Origin: Cupriavidus pauculus
Lineage (GTDB): Bacteria > Pseudomonadota > Gammaproteobacteria > Burkholderiales > Burkholderiaceae
Direction: 5' to 3'
NCBI RefSeq assembly: GCF_002858765.1
Contig: NZ_PJRP01000005.1
Coordinates: 1 to 64,000, forward strand
DNA length: 64,000 nt
Below the pieces are notes generated by a model. That model was given only the letters and a program-made list of their open reading frames with translations. It ran no database searches and was not told the origin of the DNA. Positions 36,807 through 46,047 of the stretch are shown here, one piece after another; position 1 is the stretch's first letter; each line of letters begins with the position of its first letter. A program made the translations under genes and the position numbers.

Positions 36807-37661
36807 ATGCCCCTGATTCTCCAAAGCCTGTCCCCGCTGTCCGCCGCCGACCTCGACGCCGTACGCACGGTGGCCAATGCCTCTGATTTGGCGCTGCGCG
36901 CCGACAACGTGGCGGCCGCCGAACACTGCAACCCGCTGACCCCGGCGCTGCGCGATGCCCTGGATGACGTGTGCGGTGAACGTGGCATCGACTGGGCCGT
37001 GGTGCCGGCGGGCCGCAAGCTGTCGGACTTCCGACTGGTGGCGATGGACATGGATTCCACGTTGATCACGATCGAGTGCATCGACGAAATCGCCGACTTC
37101 TGCGGGCTCAAGGCCGAGGTTTCGGCCATTACCGAAGCCGCCATGCGAGGCGAGATCACCGATTTCAATGAAAGCCTGCGCCGCCGCGTGGCCCTGCTGA
37201 AGGGGCTGGACGCCAGCGTGCTCGATCGCGTCTATGCCGAGCGCCTGAAGCTGTCGCCGGGCGCGGAACGCATGCTGCAGACGGTCCAGGCGCTGGGCAT
37301 GAAGACGTTGCTGGTATCGGGCGGCTTCGTGCACTTCACCGACCAGCTCAAGCCGCGCCTGAAGCTTGATTTCACGCGCGCCAATACGCTGGAAATCGTC
37401 GACGGCAAGCTGACCGGCAACGTGGTGGGCGAAATCGTCAATGCCGACGTCAAGGCACGCACGGTGCGGGAAGTCTGCGAGCAGATTGGCGCAGATCCGT
37501 CGCAGGCCATCGTCATGGGCGACGGGTCCAACGACCTCAAGATGATGGCCGTGGCGGGCCTGTCGTTGGCTTTCCGGGCCAAACCCGTGGTACGGGCGCA
37601 AGCCAGCGTCGCGTTCAACCACGTGGGACTGGACGGCCTGCTGAACCTGTTCCCGCACTGA
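36807..37661 (+). CDS. serB: Phosphoserine phosphatase SerB
   Basis: The 284-residue HAD phosphatase has the nucleophile motif DMDSTLITIE (Asp81, Asp83), motif II LLVSGGFVHFTD and motif IV MGDGSNDLKMM. It makes serine from phosphoserine. It carries an N-terminal region of about 70 residues as in other proteobacterial SerB proteins. Confidence 0.94.
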   Translation: MPLILQSLSPLSAADLDAVRTVANASDLALRADNVAAAEHCNPLTPALRDALDDVCGERGIDWAVVPAGRKLSDFRLVAMDMDSTLITIECIDEIADFCGLKAEVSAITEAAMRGEITDFNESLRRRVALLKGLDASVLDRVYAERLKLSPGAERMLQTVQALGMKTLLVSGGFVHFTDQLKPRLKLDFTRANTLEIVDGKLTGNVVGEIVNADVKARTVREVCEQIGADPSQAIVMGDGSNDLKMMAVAGLSLAFRAKPVVRAQASVAFNHVGLDGLLNLFPH

Positions 37662-37673
37662 TCGGCTCCCCGC

Positions 37674-37696
37674 CGGGCACCCGTTCGCGGTGCCCG
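37674..37696 (+). terminator. Hairpin after serB
   Basis: CGGGCACC (37674-37681) pairs with GGTGCCCG (37689-37696) around a 7-nt loop, 12 nt after the serB stop. No T run follows, so termination would be weak or factor-assisted. Confidence 0.45.
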
Positions 37697-37828
37697 CTAT
37701 TGCCCCCGGCGCTGCCGGGAGGTCTTTCGCGCACATTTCACCGCGACTGTCACATTACATTTCCGTCATTCGCATTTCGGTCACAGCTGTACCGAATAGT
37801 CCGTTAACGCCTTGATTTCCTTGTGAAA

Positions 37829-37847
37829 TCAAATGCGAATCATTATT
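37829..37847 (+). promoter_or_regulatory. Probable Fur box
   Basis: TCAAATGCGAATCATTATT matches 13 of 19 positions of the Fur consensus, with the right half AATCATTATT almost exact. It lies 44 bp before the DUF3325 gene of an iron-uptake operon, so iron repression is expected. Confidence 0.7.
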
Positions 37848-37890
37848 ATTATTCCTTTCCCGTAACATCGTCCCCTCGGTCGCCCGACGC

Positions 37891-38202
37891 ATGCAAGCGT
37901 TAGCCGTTTTTCTATCCCTGGCCGCCGCCGCGTGCCTTTACCTGTCCGCGCCCAACCAGGTGCTGTGCGTGGATGCCGACAACAACGGCCGCGCACCGCT
38001 GCCGCCCCGGCTGCTGTTCTGGCTGGGCGTCGTCCTCGCCATCGGTGGCACGTGGGTCATGAGCATCCCCGAAGGCTGGCCCGTGGCGATCGCCGCAACG
38101 CTGGTCACCCTGACCTGCTGCCTGTCCGCCTGGCCGTTCTTCGGCACCTGGATCCACCACAAGCGCTACGACGACATGCCGGGCGAAGGGAGCCCATCAT
38201 GA
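37891..38202 (+). CDS. DUF3325 small membrane protein
   Basis: The 103-residue protein has three hydrophobic segments (MQALAVFLSLAAAACLYLS, LLFWLGVVLAIGGTWVM, VAIAATLVTLTCCLSAWPFF) and matches DUF3325, usually encoded with PepSY proteins and siderophore receptors. It is the first gene after the Fur box. Its stop overlaps the next start in ATGA. Confidence 0.78.
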   Translation: MQALAVFLSLAAAACLYLSAPNQVLCVDADNNGRAPLPPRLLFWLGVVLAIGGTWVMSIPEGWPVAIAATLVTLTCCLSAWPFFGTWIHHKRYDDMPGEGSPS

Positions 38203-38498
38203 TCGGTACCAAGTGGCTCGCCGGCGCCTTGCTGGGCCTGCCGCTGGCTGTCGCGCTGTGCACGCTCGGCGTGTTGTGGCTGCCGGCCGGCTGGGAAAGC
38301 GGCATCCTGCTGGCCGTCGTCCTGAGCTTCGTGCTGTGGGTGACCATCATCAGCCTGAGCCTGCTGTTCCAGACCAGCCGCGCCGCCTGGCTGTGGCTGA
38401 TCGGGGGCAACCTGGTTTGCTACGGCATCCTGTGGGCGGTCCGCCTGATGCACGCGATGCCGCCGGCATCGACGCTGTCGACCCTGTCTGGGCACTGA
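38199..38498 (+). CDS. DUF3649-like small membrane protein
   Basis: The 99-residue protein has three hydrophobic helices and a FQTSRAAWLWL segment reminiscent of DUF3649, which often accompanies DUF3325 and PepSY in iron-regulated operons. Family assignment is by pattern and context. It overlaps the DUF3325 stop by 4 nt, so the pair is translationally coupled. Confidence 0.65.
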   Translation: MIGTKWLAGALLGLPLAVALCTLGVLWLPAGWESGILLAVVLSFVLWVTIISLSLLFQTSRAAWLWLIGGNLVCYGILWAVRLMHAMPPASTLSTLSGH

Positions 38499-38519
38499 TC
38501 CGGCCACCGAGGCATTCGC

Positions 38520-40151
38520 ATGAAACCCAATACCCTGCGCGTTTTCAATACGCTCCATACCTGGGTCGGCCTGATGGCCGGCTGGGCGCTGTTCATCGCC
38601 TTCTTCGCAGGCGCGATCACCGTCTTCCACCATGAACTGCACGTCTGGCAGAACCCGGCACGCCTGGAGGGCCATCACGGCACCGAAGTCCAGGTGGACG
38701 GCCCTGCCATCGACGCCTTCGTGCAAAAGCTGGTCGCGGTGCATCCGGACGCAGCCAACAGCGTCTACGTTGGCCTGCCCAGCAAGGAAGAGCCGGATTT
38801 CAACGCCTACTGGCAGGACAAGGCCGGTGCATGGCACACGATGAACGGCGAGCGCCTGAGCGGCGACAAGGCGGCGCAGAACAACACGTCGCTCGACCAC
38901 GTGACTGGCGAGCTGTCGGCGTTCCTGAACGCGCTGCACTACTCGCTCGGCCTTGGCATCAATGGCATGTACTTCATGGGGATCATCTCCGTGCTGTACG
39001 GCCTCGCCCTCGTATCGGGCGTGATCCTGCACCTGCCCCGTCTGAAGAAAGACCTGTTCGCGGTGCGGCCGGGCCGTAACCTGAAGCGCTTCTGGATGGA
39101 CACGCACAATGTGCTGGGCCTGTTCAGCCTGCCCTTCCACCTGATCTTTGCCATCACCGGGGCCTTCTTCTGCCTGTCGCTGGTCATGGTCATGGTGTTC
39201 AACATGCTGACCTTCGACGGCAAGCTGTTCGAGGCGGTGCCGCGCGTCACGGGCGCCGCACCCGAAGTCACGGCCTCGGGCCGCGCATCGCCGACGATGT
39301 CGTCGGCCCAGTTGCTGGCCATTGCACGGGAACACGGCGGCGAGCGATTCACCCCCAGCGCCATCCGGTTTCAGCGCTATGGCGATGCCAACGCCGTGGC
39401 CGAAGTACGAGGCGATAGCACCCGCGCGCTGGGCAACGGCGGCGCGGTGGGTATCCACGCGGCGGCCAATGAGCCCAATGCAGGCCAGTTGATCGCCAAC
39501 CAGACGGCCGGCGCGCGCGACACCAATCACATGATCTACAGCGCCATGTTCGCGCTGCACTATGGCACCTATGGCGACCTGGCTGTGCGGTTCGTCTATC
39601 TTGTTGCCGGGCTGGCCGGTGCGTTCCTGTTCTACTCCGGCAACCTGCTGTGGATCGAGACGCGCCGCAAGTCTCGCCAGGCCGAACAGCCGCGCGTGCA
39701 CAAGCTGCTTGCCCAGGCCACGGTAGGCGTTTGCATCGGCACCTGCATTGGTGTGGCACTGTGCTTTCCGGCCGCCCTGCTGTGGCCGGACCGCGCCGTC
39801 AGCTATGTCTTCTGGCCGGTGTTCGCACTCGCCGCGGCGTGGGCGCTGGCCCGGCCGCCGATTCGTGCCGCCGTGGAGCTGCTTTACGTGGCCGCACTCG
39901 CAACATTGGCCGTGCCGCTTTCCAATTGGGTTCTGACGGGCGACCATCTCTTTGCCGCCGCGCTTCATGGCCGCTGGGTCATCGCCGGCTTCGATATTGG
40001 CGCTATTGCCATGGCAGTCGGCTACGTCGCGCTGGCCCGTGTCACCCAGCGCCGTGCGCAGAATGGCCCGGCGGAATCGGTTTGGGCAACGCGTGGCACC
40101 ACGGCACAGGCTGCGCCGCAGGCGACAATGCGTAAGGCCGACGCAGCCTGA
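38520..40151 (+). CDS. PepSY-associated TM helix protein (iron-uptake/siderophore reductase-like)
   Basis: The 543-residue membrane protein opens with the family's RVFNTLHTWVGLMAGWALFIAF-type first helix and FFAGAITVFHHEL, followed by PepSY-type domains in the periplasm and further helices with histidines (LPFHLIFAITGAF, FALHYGTYGDLAVRF). Such proteins, including FoxB-like members, are thought to reduce ferric siderophores at the inner membrane. It is the last gene before a bidirectional terminator. Confidence 0.85.
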   Translation: MKPNTLRVFNTLHTWVGLMAGWALFIAFFAGAITVFHHELHVWQNPARLEGHHGTEVQVDGPAIDAFVQKLVAVHPDAANSVYVGLPSKEEPDFNAYWQDKAGAWHTMNGERLSGDKAAQNNTSLDHVTGELSAFLNALHYSLGLGINGMYFMGIISVLYGLALVSGVILHLPRLKKDLFAVRPGRNLKRFWMDTHNVLGLFSLPFHLIFAITGAFFCLSLVMVMVFNMLTFDGKLFEAVPRVTGAAPEVTASGRASPTMSSAQLLAIAREHGGERFTPSAIRFQRYGDANAVAEVRGDSTRALGNGGAVGIHAAANEPNAGQLIANQTAGARDTNHMIYSAMFALHYGTYGDLAVRFVYLVAGLAGAFLFYSGNLLWIETRRKSRQAEQPRVHKLLAQATVGVCIGTCIGVALCFPAALLWPDRAVSYVFWPVFALAAAWALARPPIRAAVELLYVAALATLAVPLSNWVLTGDHLFAAALHGRWVIAGFDIGAIAMAVGYVALARVTQRRAQNGPAESVWATRGTTAQAAPQATMRKADAA

Positions 40152-40190
40152 TTGGCTTGCAAGGGCGGTTCCAACGCCTGGCCCACAAAT

Positions 40191-40218
40191 AAAAAGCCCC
40201 GCCATAGCGGGGCTTTTT
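40191..40218. terminator. Bidirectional intrinsic terminator
   Basis: AAAAAGCCCCGC and GCGGGGCTTTTT pair perfectly around CATA. It has A and T runs on both sides and sits between the converging PepSY and metC-like genes, serving both. Confidence 0.92.
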
Positions 40219-40236
40219 GCTGCACGGCGCCGGCGG

Positions 40237-41451
40237 CTAGCGCAGGCAGGCTTCCATCGCCTGCTTCAGATCGCCGATCAAGTCGCGCGTGTCTTCCAGG
40301 CCAATGTACAGCCGCACCAGTTCCCCGGCGTTCGTCCAGCCTTCCGGCGGCCAGGTGTCCGCCGGCCGCATCGTGTCAATGTGATACGGCAGCGCCAAGC
40401 TATGCGCGCCGCCCCAGGACCAGCCAATCGCATAAAGCCTCAGGGCCTCGATGAACGCATCCACCTGCTCGCGCGAATAACGGTCATGCAGAATGATCGA
40501 GAACAGCCCGCTGGCGCCGGAAAAATCGCGCAGCCACTCCGCGTGGCCCGGGCAATCGGGCAAGGCCGGGTGCAATACGCGGGTCACCTCCGGACGCTGC
40601 TTGAGCCACTCGGCAACTTCGCGCGCCGCGCGGTCGTGCGCGGCCAGGCGCACCGGCATGCTGGCCAGTCCGCGCAGCACCAGGAAGCAATCGTCCGCCG
40701 ACACGCCCCAGCCCATGATCATGCGGGTGCGCTTGAGGCGGTCATGCACCTTGTCGTCCTGCGTGATGACGGCGCCCATCAGGACGTCGCTGCCCCCGGA
40801 CTGGTACTTCGTCAGTGCCTGCACCGAGATATCGATACCTTTCTCGAATGGCTTGAAATACACCCCGGCAGACCACGTATTGTCGATGGCGGTCAGCACG
40901 CCACGCGCCCGTGCGGCAGAGACGATGGCCTCGCTGTCAGGCACTTCCATCGTCACGGAGCCCGGCGCTTCCATCCAGATCAGTCGCGTATTGGGCTGGA
41001 TCAGTGAAGCGATACCGGCACCTATCGACGGATGGTAGTAGCGCACCGTGACGCCGAATTCGCGCGCCAGCCATTCGCCGTGGTCGCGGTTCGGGCCATA
41101 AACATTGTCCGGGACAAGCACATCGTCGCCAGTCCGCAGCAAGGCGAAGTACACCAGCGAGATTGCGCCCATGCCCGATGGCAGCAGCAACGTGTGTCGG
41201 CCACCTTCGATCTGCGCCAGTTGCTGGCACAGCGCCTCGCTGGTAGGCGTGGCGTGCAGGCCGTAGCGCCAGTACGTCTTGCTGCGATCACCATAAGCGC
41301 GCAGTTCAGCAAGATTCCGGAAGACGATTGTCGAGCCGCGATACGTGGGCGTGGAAAAAGAGTCGAAACCCGGCGCGATATCCAGTTCGGGCTGGACCGC
41401 GGTGGTCTGGATATAGCGAGGGGGGTTGCGGGACGAGTCGGAAGCAGACAC
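40237..41451 (-). CDS. metC: Cystathionine beta-lyase (Cys/Met metabolism PLP family)
   Basis: The 404-residue protein belongs to the Cys/Met PLP enzymes. The PLP lysine is Lys215 in VQALTKYQSGGSD and the phosphate-binding loop is LPSGMGAIS. The pattern TYWRYGLHATPTSEAL favours cystathionine beta-lyase over gamma-synthase. It gives homocysteine in methionine synthesis. It is read leftward to the shared terminator and is separate from the secreted protein gene upstream. Confidence 0.87.
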   Translation of the reverse strand: MSASDSSRNPPRYIQTTAVQPELDIAPGFDSFSTPTYRGSTIVFRNLAELRAYGDRSKTYWRYGLHATPTSEALCQQLAQIEGGRHTLLLPSGMGAISLVYFALLRTGDDVLVPDNVYGPNRDHGEWLAREFGVTVRYYHPSIGAGIASLIQPNTRLIWMEAPGSVTMEVPDSEAIVSAARARGVLTAIDNTWSAGVYFKPFEKGIDISVQALTKYQSGGSDVLMGAVITQDDKVHDRLKRTRMIMGWGVSADDCFLVLRGLASMPVRLAAHDRAAREVAEWLKQRPEVTRVLHPALPDCPGHAEWLRDFSGASGLFSIILHDRYSREQVDAFIEALRLYAIGWSWGGAHSLALPYHIDTMRPADTWPPEGWTNAGELVRLYIGLEDTRDLIGDLKQAMEACLR

Positions 41452-41534
41452 GGCGTATTCCCTGAAAAATTCGGATCAGGCGTCCGAGCTTACCAGTAAA
41501 TGCCGCGCGCGCCACGCGATGTGGCGCAGTCGTG

Positions 41535-42158
41535 CTAGCGGGTCTTGTCCGTCGAGATAGAAGACTTCGGCGGCGGCGGCGCGTAGGTAATGCCGCTGCC
41601 GGGGGTCATATCGAACGGGGGAATCACCAGATGTCCGCCAAACGGGCGAATGAAAAAAGGCAGGACGATCGCCGGATTGTAAGCATCGGTCCACGTGCCG
41701 CGCACCGCACCGTTCCGGTCGATCTGCCCTTCCCAGTTGCCGGACACACGCGTGCCATCGTCCGACTCTTCCATCAGGAAGGTACCGCTATCCCACTCCC
41801 CGGACAGCAAGCGAACACCCTTGGCGTCGCCGATCTGATACTCGCCCTGCAGGCTGTCCCGCGTATCGGTCTTTGGTGCGATACGCATCCGCACCTGCTT
41901 GTCGCCCACGGTGCCAACGTAGGTCGGATAGTGCGCGTATTCCTGTCGCGGAGGGAGCATGCGCACCGGCCCCGTCGACAGCGACGCCCCGCGCTTGGCT
42001 TCGCCCGCGCGGATGGCGTCGTTGATGCCGAAACTGCCGCCGCCCTGCCCGTCCCCTGTCGACAAATCGTCTCCGGCAGCCATGGCAGCTGCCGGAAGCG
42101 CCAGCGTTGTGGCAACGATCATCGAATGCAACAGGTGGGACAGGACAAAACGAGGCAA
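41535..42158 (-). CDS. Secreted protein of unknown function
   Basis: The protein has a signal peptide ending ALPAAAMAAG and then a 180-residue mature part with regular beta-strand-like segments (GEYQIGDAKGVRLLSGEWDSG, VSGNWEGQIDRNGAVRGTW), which suggests a small extracytoplasmic beta-barrel or lipocalin-like fold. I do not recognise the family. A TTG start at 42158 is favoured because AGGAAG lies 5 nt upstream and it gives a positively charged N-region; ATG 42122 is the alternative. It lies 34 nt after the bktB stop and may be co-transcribed. Confidence 0.6.
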   Translation of the reverse strand: MPRFVLSHLLHSMIVATTLALPAAAMAAGDDLSTGDGQGGGSFGINDAIRAGEAKRGASLSTGPVRMLPPRQEYAHYPTYVGTVGDKQVRMRIAPKTDTRDSLQGEYQIGDAKGVRLLSGEWDSGTFLMEESDDGTRVSGNWEGQIDRNGAVRGTWTDAYNPAIVLPFFIRPFGGHLVIPPFDMTPGSGITYAPPPPKSSISTDKTR

Positions 42159-42192
42159 GACAGCTTCCTGGGCAATGGCGCGCAATGTGACG

Positions 42193-43377
42193 TTAAACGC
42201 GCTCGAAAATCGCGGCGATCCCCTGACCGCCGCCGATGCACATCGTCACCAGTGCGTATCGACCCTGAACGCGCTGCAGTTCGTGCAGTGCCTTCACGGT
42301 GATCAGCGCGCCCGTGGCGCCAATCGGATGGCCCAGCGAAATGCCCGAACCGTTCGGATTCACCTTGGCCGGATCCAGGCCCAGGGCCTTGGTCACGGCA
42401 CAGGCCTGCGCGGCGAACGCTTCATTGGCCTCGATCACGTCCAGATCCTTGACCGACAGGCCGGCACGCTCCAGCGCGATCTTGGTGGCGGGTACGGGAC
42501 CGATCCCCATCGTCTTCGGATCCACGCCGGCATGACCGTAGGACACCAGACGCGCCAGCGGCTTCAATCCGCGGCGCTCCGCTTCTGCCCGCTCCATCAG
42601 CACCACCGCTGCTGCGGCGTCGTTGAGGCCCGAGGCATTGCCAGCCGTGACCGTGCCGTTTTCCTTGACGAAGACGGGCTTCAGCTTTGTCATGTCGTCC
42701 ATGGTTGCTTCATGGCGCACATGCTCGTCGGTATCAAAAACGACATCGCCCTTGCGCGACTTCAGCGTGACCGGAACGATCTGGTCCTTGAAATGGCCAG
42801 CCTTGATGGCGGCCGACGCCCGGCGGTGCGATTCCAGCGCGGTTTCGTCCTGCTGCTGGCGGGAAATATCGTATTCCTTCGCGACATTCTCGGCCGTCAC
42901 ACCCATGTGGATCGAGTGGAACGGATCGTGCAGCGCGCCCAGCATCATGTCGACCAGCTTGGCGTCGCCCATGCGCGCGCCCCAGCGGGCCATCGGCGCC
43001 AGATACGGCGCGCGGCTCATGCTTTCGGCCCCGCCGCCAATCGCGACATCGGCATCGCCCAGCAGGATTGACTGTGCGGCGCTGACGATCGCCTGCAGGC
43101 CCGAGCCGCACAGGCGGTTCACGGTCAGCGCCGGCGCATTGATCGAAACACCGCCGTTCACGGCCGCCACGCGGCCCAGATACATGTCCTTCGGCTCAGT
43201 CTGGATCACGTTGCCGAACACGACGTGACCGACGTCGTCGCCGGAAACGTTGGCGCGAGCCAATGCCTCGCGCACCACCAGCGCACCCAGTTCGGTCGGG
43301 GCCAGGTCCTTCAGGCTGCCGCCAAAGGTACCAATTGCGGTGCGCACACCGCTGACAACCACCACTTCACGCGTCAT
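42193..43377 (-). CDS. bktB: Beta-ketothiolase BktB
   Basis: The 394-residue thiolase has Cys90 (NRLCGSGLQAI), His350 (SLGHPIGATG) and Cys380 (CIGGGQG). Sequence and length closely resemble C. necator BktB as I remember it. BktB condenses acetyl-CoA with acetyl- or propionyl-CoA and supplies 3-ketovaleryl-CoA for PHBV. A GGAG precedes the ATG and a promoter-like TATACT lies about 35 bp upstream. Confidence 0.94.
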   Translation of the reverse strand: MTREVVVVSGVRTAIGTFGGSLKDLAPTELGALVVREALARANVSGDDVGHVVFGNVIQTEPKDMYLGRVAAVNGGVSINAPALTVNRLCGSGLQAIVSAAQSILLGDADVAIGGGAESMSRAPYLAPMARWGARMGDAKLVDMMLGALHDPFHSIHMGVTAENVAKEYDISRQQQDETALESHRRASAAIKAGHFKDQIVPVTLKSRKGDVVFDTDEHVRHEATMDDMTKLKPVFVKENGTVTAGNASGLNDAAAAVVLMERAEAERRGLKPLARLVSYGHAGVDPKTMGIGPVPATKIALERAGLSVKDLDVIEANEAFAAQACAVTKALGLDPAKVNPNGSGISLGHPIGATGALITVKALHELQRVQGRYALVTMCIGGGQGIAAIFERV

Positions 43378-43409
43378 GTCTCGTCTCCATGCGTTATGTT
43401 GCGGCGCAC

Positions 43410-43437
43410 AGTATAGTCGTCGCCAAGCAAAAGCGAA
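43410..43437 (-). promoter_or_regulatory. Candidate bktB promoter
   Basis: On the minus strand TTCGCT (43437-43432) and TATACT (43415-43410) are spaced 16 bp apart, about 33 bp before the bktB start. The -10 is good and the -35 weak. Confidence 0.45.
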
Positions 43438-43514
43438 CGACCGTACTTTTACCTAATTGTCTGGACAGGCACACTTGCAGCCCGCCCGTCCGGCCCCGAC
43501 GCCGATTCAGTCGG

Positions 43515-44888
43515 TCAGGCGATTTCACCCCACAGATCGTGGCCGTCGGCGCCCGTAATCTTCACATTAACGAAGTCACCGGTCTTGAAGCGCTGCGACG
43601 GCTTGGCGGCCGGGTCGATATAGACCAGTCCATCGATCTCCGGAGCGTCAGCGGACGAACGGCCAATGCCGCCGTCCTGATTCACCTCGTCGACGAGCAC
43701 CCGCAGCGTCTGCCCCACCTTACGCTGGAGCCTGCGCGCCGAAACGGCCTCGGCCACCTCCATGAACCGCGCACGGCGCTCTTCGCGCACCTCGTCGGGC
43801 AGCGCGCCGGCCAGGTCGTTGGCGGTTGCGCCTTCCACCGGCGAATAGGCGAAACAACCCACGCGATCGAGCTCGGCTTCAGCGATGAAATCGAGCAGCG
43901 TCTGGAATTCGGCTTCCGTTTCGCCCGGAAAACCGGCGATAAACGTGCTACGGATAGTCAGTTCGGGGCAGATTTCGCGCCACGCACGGATGCGATCCAG
44001 GGTCTTTTCGGCGTTGGCCGGACGCTTCATACGCTTGAGCACATCGGGATGCGCGTGCTGGAGCGGCACATCCAGATACGGCAGCACATTGCCCTGATTC
44101 ATCAGCGGAATGATCTCGTCGACGTGCGGATACGGGTAGACATAGTGCAGCCGTACCCAGCCGCCATACTGGCTGGCCAGTTCGCCAAGAGCCGCCACTA
44201 GTTCGGTCATGCGGGTCTTCAGCGGCCGGCCGTCCCAGAAGCCCGTGCGGTATTTGACATCCACGCCGTAGGCGCTGGTGTCCTGCGAAATCACGAGCAG
44301 TTCCTTGACGCCGGCCTTGAACAGGTTCTCGGCTTCCAGCATCACTTCGGCCACCGGGCGCGACACCAGGTCGCCTCGCATGGACGGGATGATGCAGAAC
44401 GAGCAGCGATGATTGCAGCCTTCCGAAATCTTCAGATAGGCGTAGTGCTTGGGAGTGAGCTTGATGCCTGCAGCCGGCACCAGATCGGTAAAGGGATCGT
44501 GCGGCTTCGGCAAGTGCGCGTGTACGGCCTGCATCACTTCGCCCAACGCATGCGGGCCCGTGACCGCCAGTACCTTCGGATGCACCGACGACACGATATC
44601 CTGTCCCGCCGCATCCTTCTTGGCGCCCAGGCAGCCGGTCACGATGACCTTGCCGTTCTCGGTGAGCGCCTCGCCAATGGCATCCAGGCTTTCCTGCACC
44701 GCCTCGTCAATGAAGCCGCAGGTGTTCACGACCACCAGGTCGGCACCGTCGTAGGTGCCGCTGATGGCATAGCCTTCAGCACGCAGCTGCGTGATGATCT
44801 GCTCGGAATCGACCAGGGCCTTGGGGCAGCCAAGTGAAACAAAGCCGACTTTCGGCGCAGGATTGGAGAGATTGGTTTCAGACGACAT
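43515..44888 (-). CDS. rimO: Ribosomal protein S12 methylthiotransferase RimO
   Basis: The 457-residue protein has an N-terminal UPF0004 domain ([26 protein letters not shown]), the radical-SAM CxxxCxxC ([15 protein letters not shown]) and a C-terminal TRAM domain. It methylthiolates Asp88 of ribosomal protein S12 using two iron-sulfur clusters. ATG 44888 starts the conserved region. It stands between bktB and the phaR neighbourhood. Confidence 0.95.
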   Translation of the reverse strand: MSSETNLSNPAPKVGFVSLGCPKALVDSEQIITQLRAEGYAISGTYDGADLVVVNTCGFIDEAVQESLDAIGEALTENGKVIVTGCLGAKKDAAGQDIVSSVHPKVLAVTGPHALGEVMQAVHAHLPKPHDPFTDLVPAAGIKLTPKHYAYLKISEGCNHRCSFCIIPSMRGDLVSRPVAEVMLEAENLFKAGVKELLVISQDTSAYGVDVKYRTGFWDGRPLKTRMTELVAALGELASQYGGWVRLHYVYPYPHVDEIIPLMNQGNVLPYLDVPLQHAHPDVLKRMKRPANAEKTLDRIRAWREICPELTIRSTFIAGFPGETEAEFQTLLDFIAEAELDRVGCFAYSPVEGATANDLAGALPDEVREERRARFMEVAEAVSARRLQRKVGQTLRVLVDEVNQDGGIGRSSADAPEIDGLVYIDPAAKPSQRFKTGDFVNVKITGADGHDLWGEIA

Positions 44889-45066
44889 GGGGCACCGCGA
44901 ATGTGGGATCTGGGCGCGCCCTACCGTCCCCGGTGGTGCGCCGCGCTGGTCTAGTGGCAGGCGGCGAGCCTGCCGGGCGCCGTCATATGCCATGAAAGGC
45001 GGAGATTTTACCCCGATCGGCAGGTGTTGGCGCATGGCCTGACCAAATGGCATGCAAACCACGCCC

Positions 45067-45774
45067 TCACAGGCCAGCCAGGCCGCCCATCCGCTCGATG
45101 ATCGGCTTCCAGCCCACTGCCAGACCGAGGACGATGCCCCCACCTGACGCCACCCAGAACACCTTGTTGAGCCGGTCTTTCAAGGCTGAAATCCTGTCGT
45201 TGGTGGACTGGATGCGTTCGCCAAGGTTTTCTTCCAGCCTGGCCACCCGCGCATAAGATTTATCGAACCGGTCGTCGACCTTGTCGAACCGGTCGTCCAT
45301 CTTGTCCATTCTGGCGTCCATCTGGTCGAATCTGGCGTCGATGGCATCGAATTTGGCGTCCACGATCTCGAATTTCGCGTCGATCGTGTCGAATCGGGCT
45401 TCCATCCGGCTGAAACGCGCCTCGGAACGGGCATCAATCTCCTGTAGCACCCTGGCGATCATCGATTCGCCTCTGGCCTCCGACGTCTCCAGTGCCCGAG
45501 TCATGCGGGATTCCGACTCGCGGATCCGGTCGCCCAGTCTTGCTTCGGTGTCGAGGATCTGCGCGCCCAAACGGGTTTCGGCTGCGCCGACCAGCACCTG
45601 AGTGGCATCGATCCGCTCCCCGATACCCGGCTGGGCCGCCGACAGCGCACCGACTTCGCGCTGGATATGAGCCATCTGGCCGTAAAGACCGAGTGCGAAC
45701 TCCAGGACATTGGTGATTTGCGGCGATTCGCCATGGTCGGGCGCTAGGCCCCACGTAGCGGCTTGGCTTGACAT
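45067..45774 (-). CDS. Heptad-repeat coiled-coil protein with C-terminal membrane helix
   Basis: The 235-residue protein has a short N-terminal region, a long helical part, and at about 130-170 a run of seven-residue repeats with the pattern RFDxxDA/D ([28 protein letters not shown]). A hydrophobic segment [18 protein letters not shown] lies near the C-terminus. This gives a probable membrane-anchored coiled coil that forms parallel oligomers. I do not recognise a named family. It lies between rimO and phaR. Confidence 0.7.
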   Translation of the reverse strand: MSSQAATWGLAPDHGESPQITNVLEFALGLYGQMAHIQREVGALSAAQPGIGERIDATQVLVGAAETRLGAQILDTEARLGDRIRESESRMTRALETSEARGESMIARVLQEIDARSEARFSRMEARFDTIDAKFEIVDAKFDAIDARFDQMDARMDKMDDRFDKVDDRFDKSYARVARLEENLGERIQSTNDRISALKDRLNKVFWVASGGGIVLGLAVGWKPIIERMGGLAGL

Positions 45775-45996
45775 GGATGTGCCTCCAGTTCGGCCCGACG
45801 GCAGCCCGCACAGCGCTTGCGCATGCGTTTGTGGTGCCATCGTGCAGCGAAAAATAAGGATCAGCGAGTACCCCGTGCTAAGGGCTTGGCCGATTGGACC
45901 ACACAAGCCTTGCAGAGGTTATCGCCATTCAGGGAGTGCATCACCAATGTGGCAATTTGCCAGACATCCACAACATCTCGTCGCTGTCGCACAACG

Positions 45997-46023
45997 AAAA
46001 AGGCCCTGCATCTTGCAGGGCCT
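45997..46023 (-). terminator. Intrinsic terminator after phaR
   Basis: AGGCCCTGCA and TGCAGGGCCT pair perfectly around TCT. Read leftward the stem is followed by TTTTTCG, 24 nt after the phaR stop. Confidence 0.92.
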
Positions 46024-46047
46024 GTCGTCGAAGCGCGATCAGATCGC

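Noticed and set aside
45160..45420. Possible CRISPR or minisatellite from repeated 21-bp units
   Set aside because: The units are in frame and explained by heptads in a coiled-coil protein; there are no spacers.
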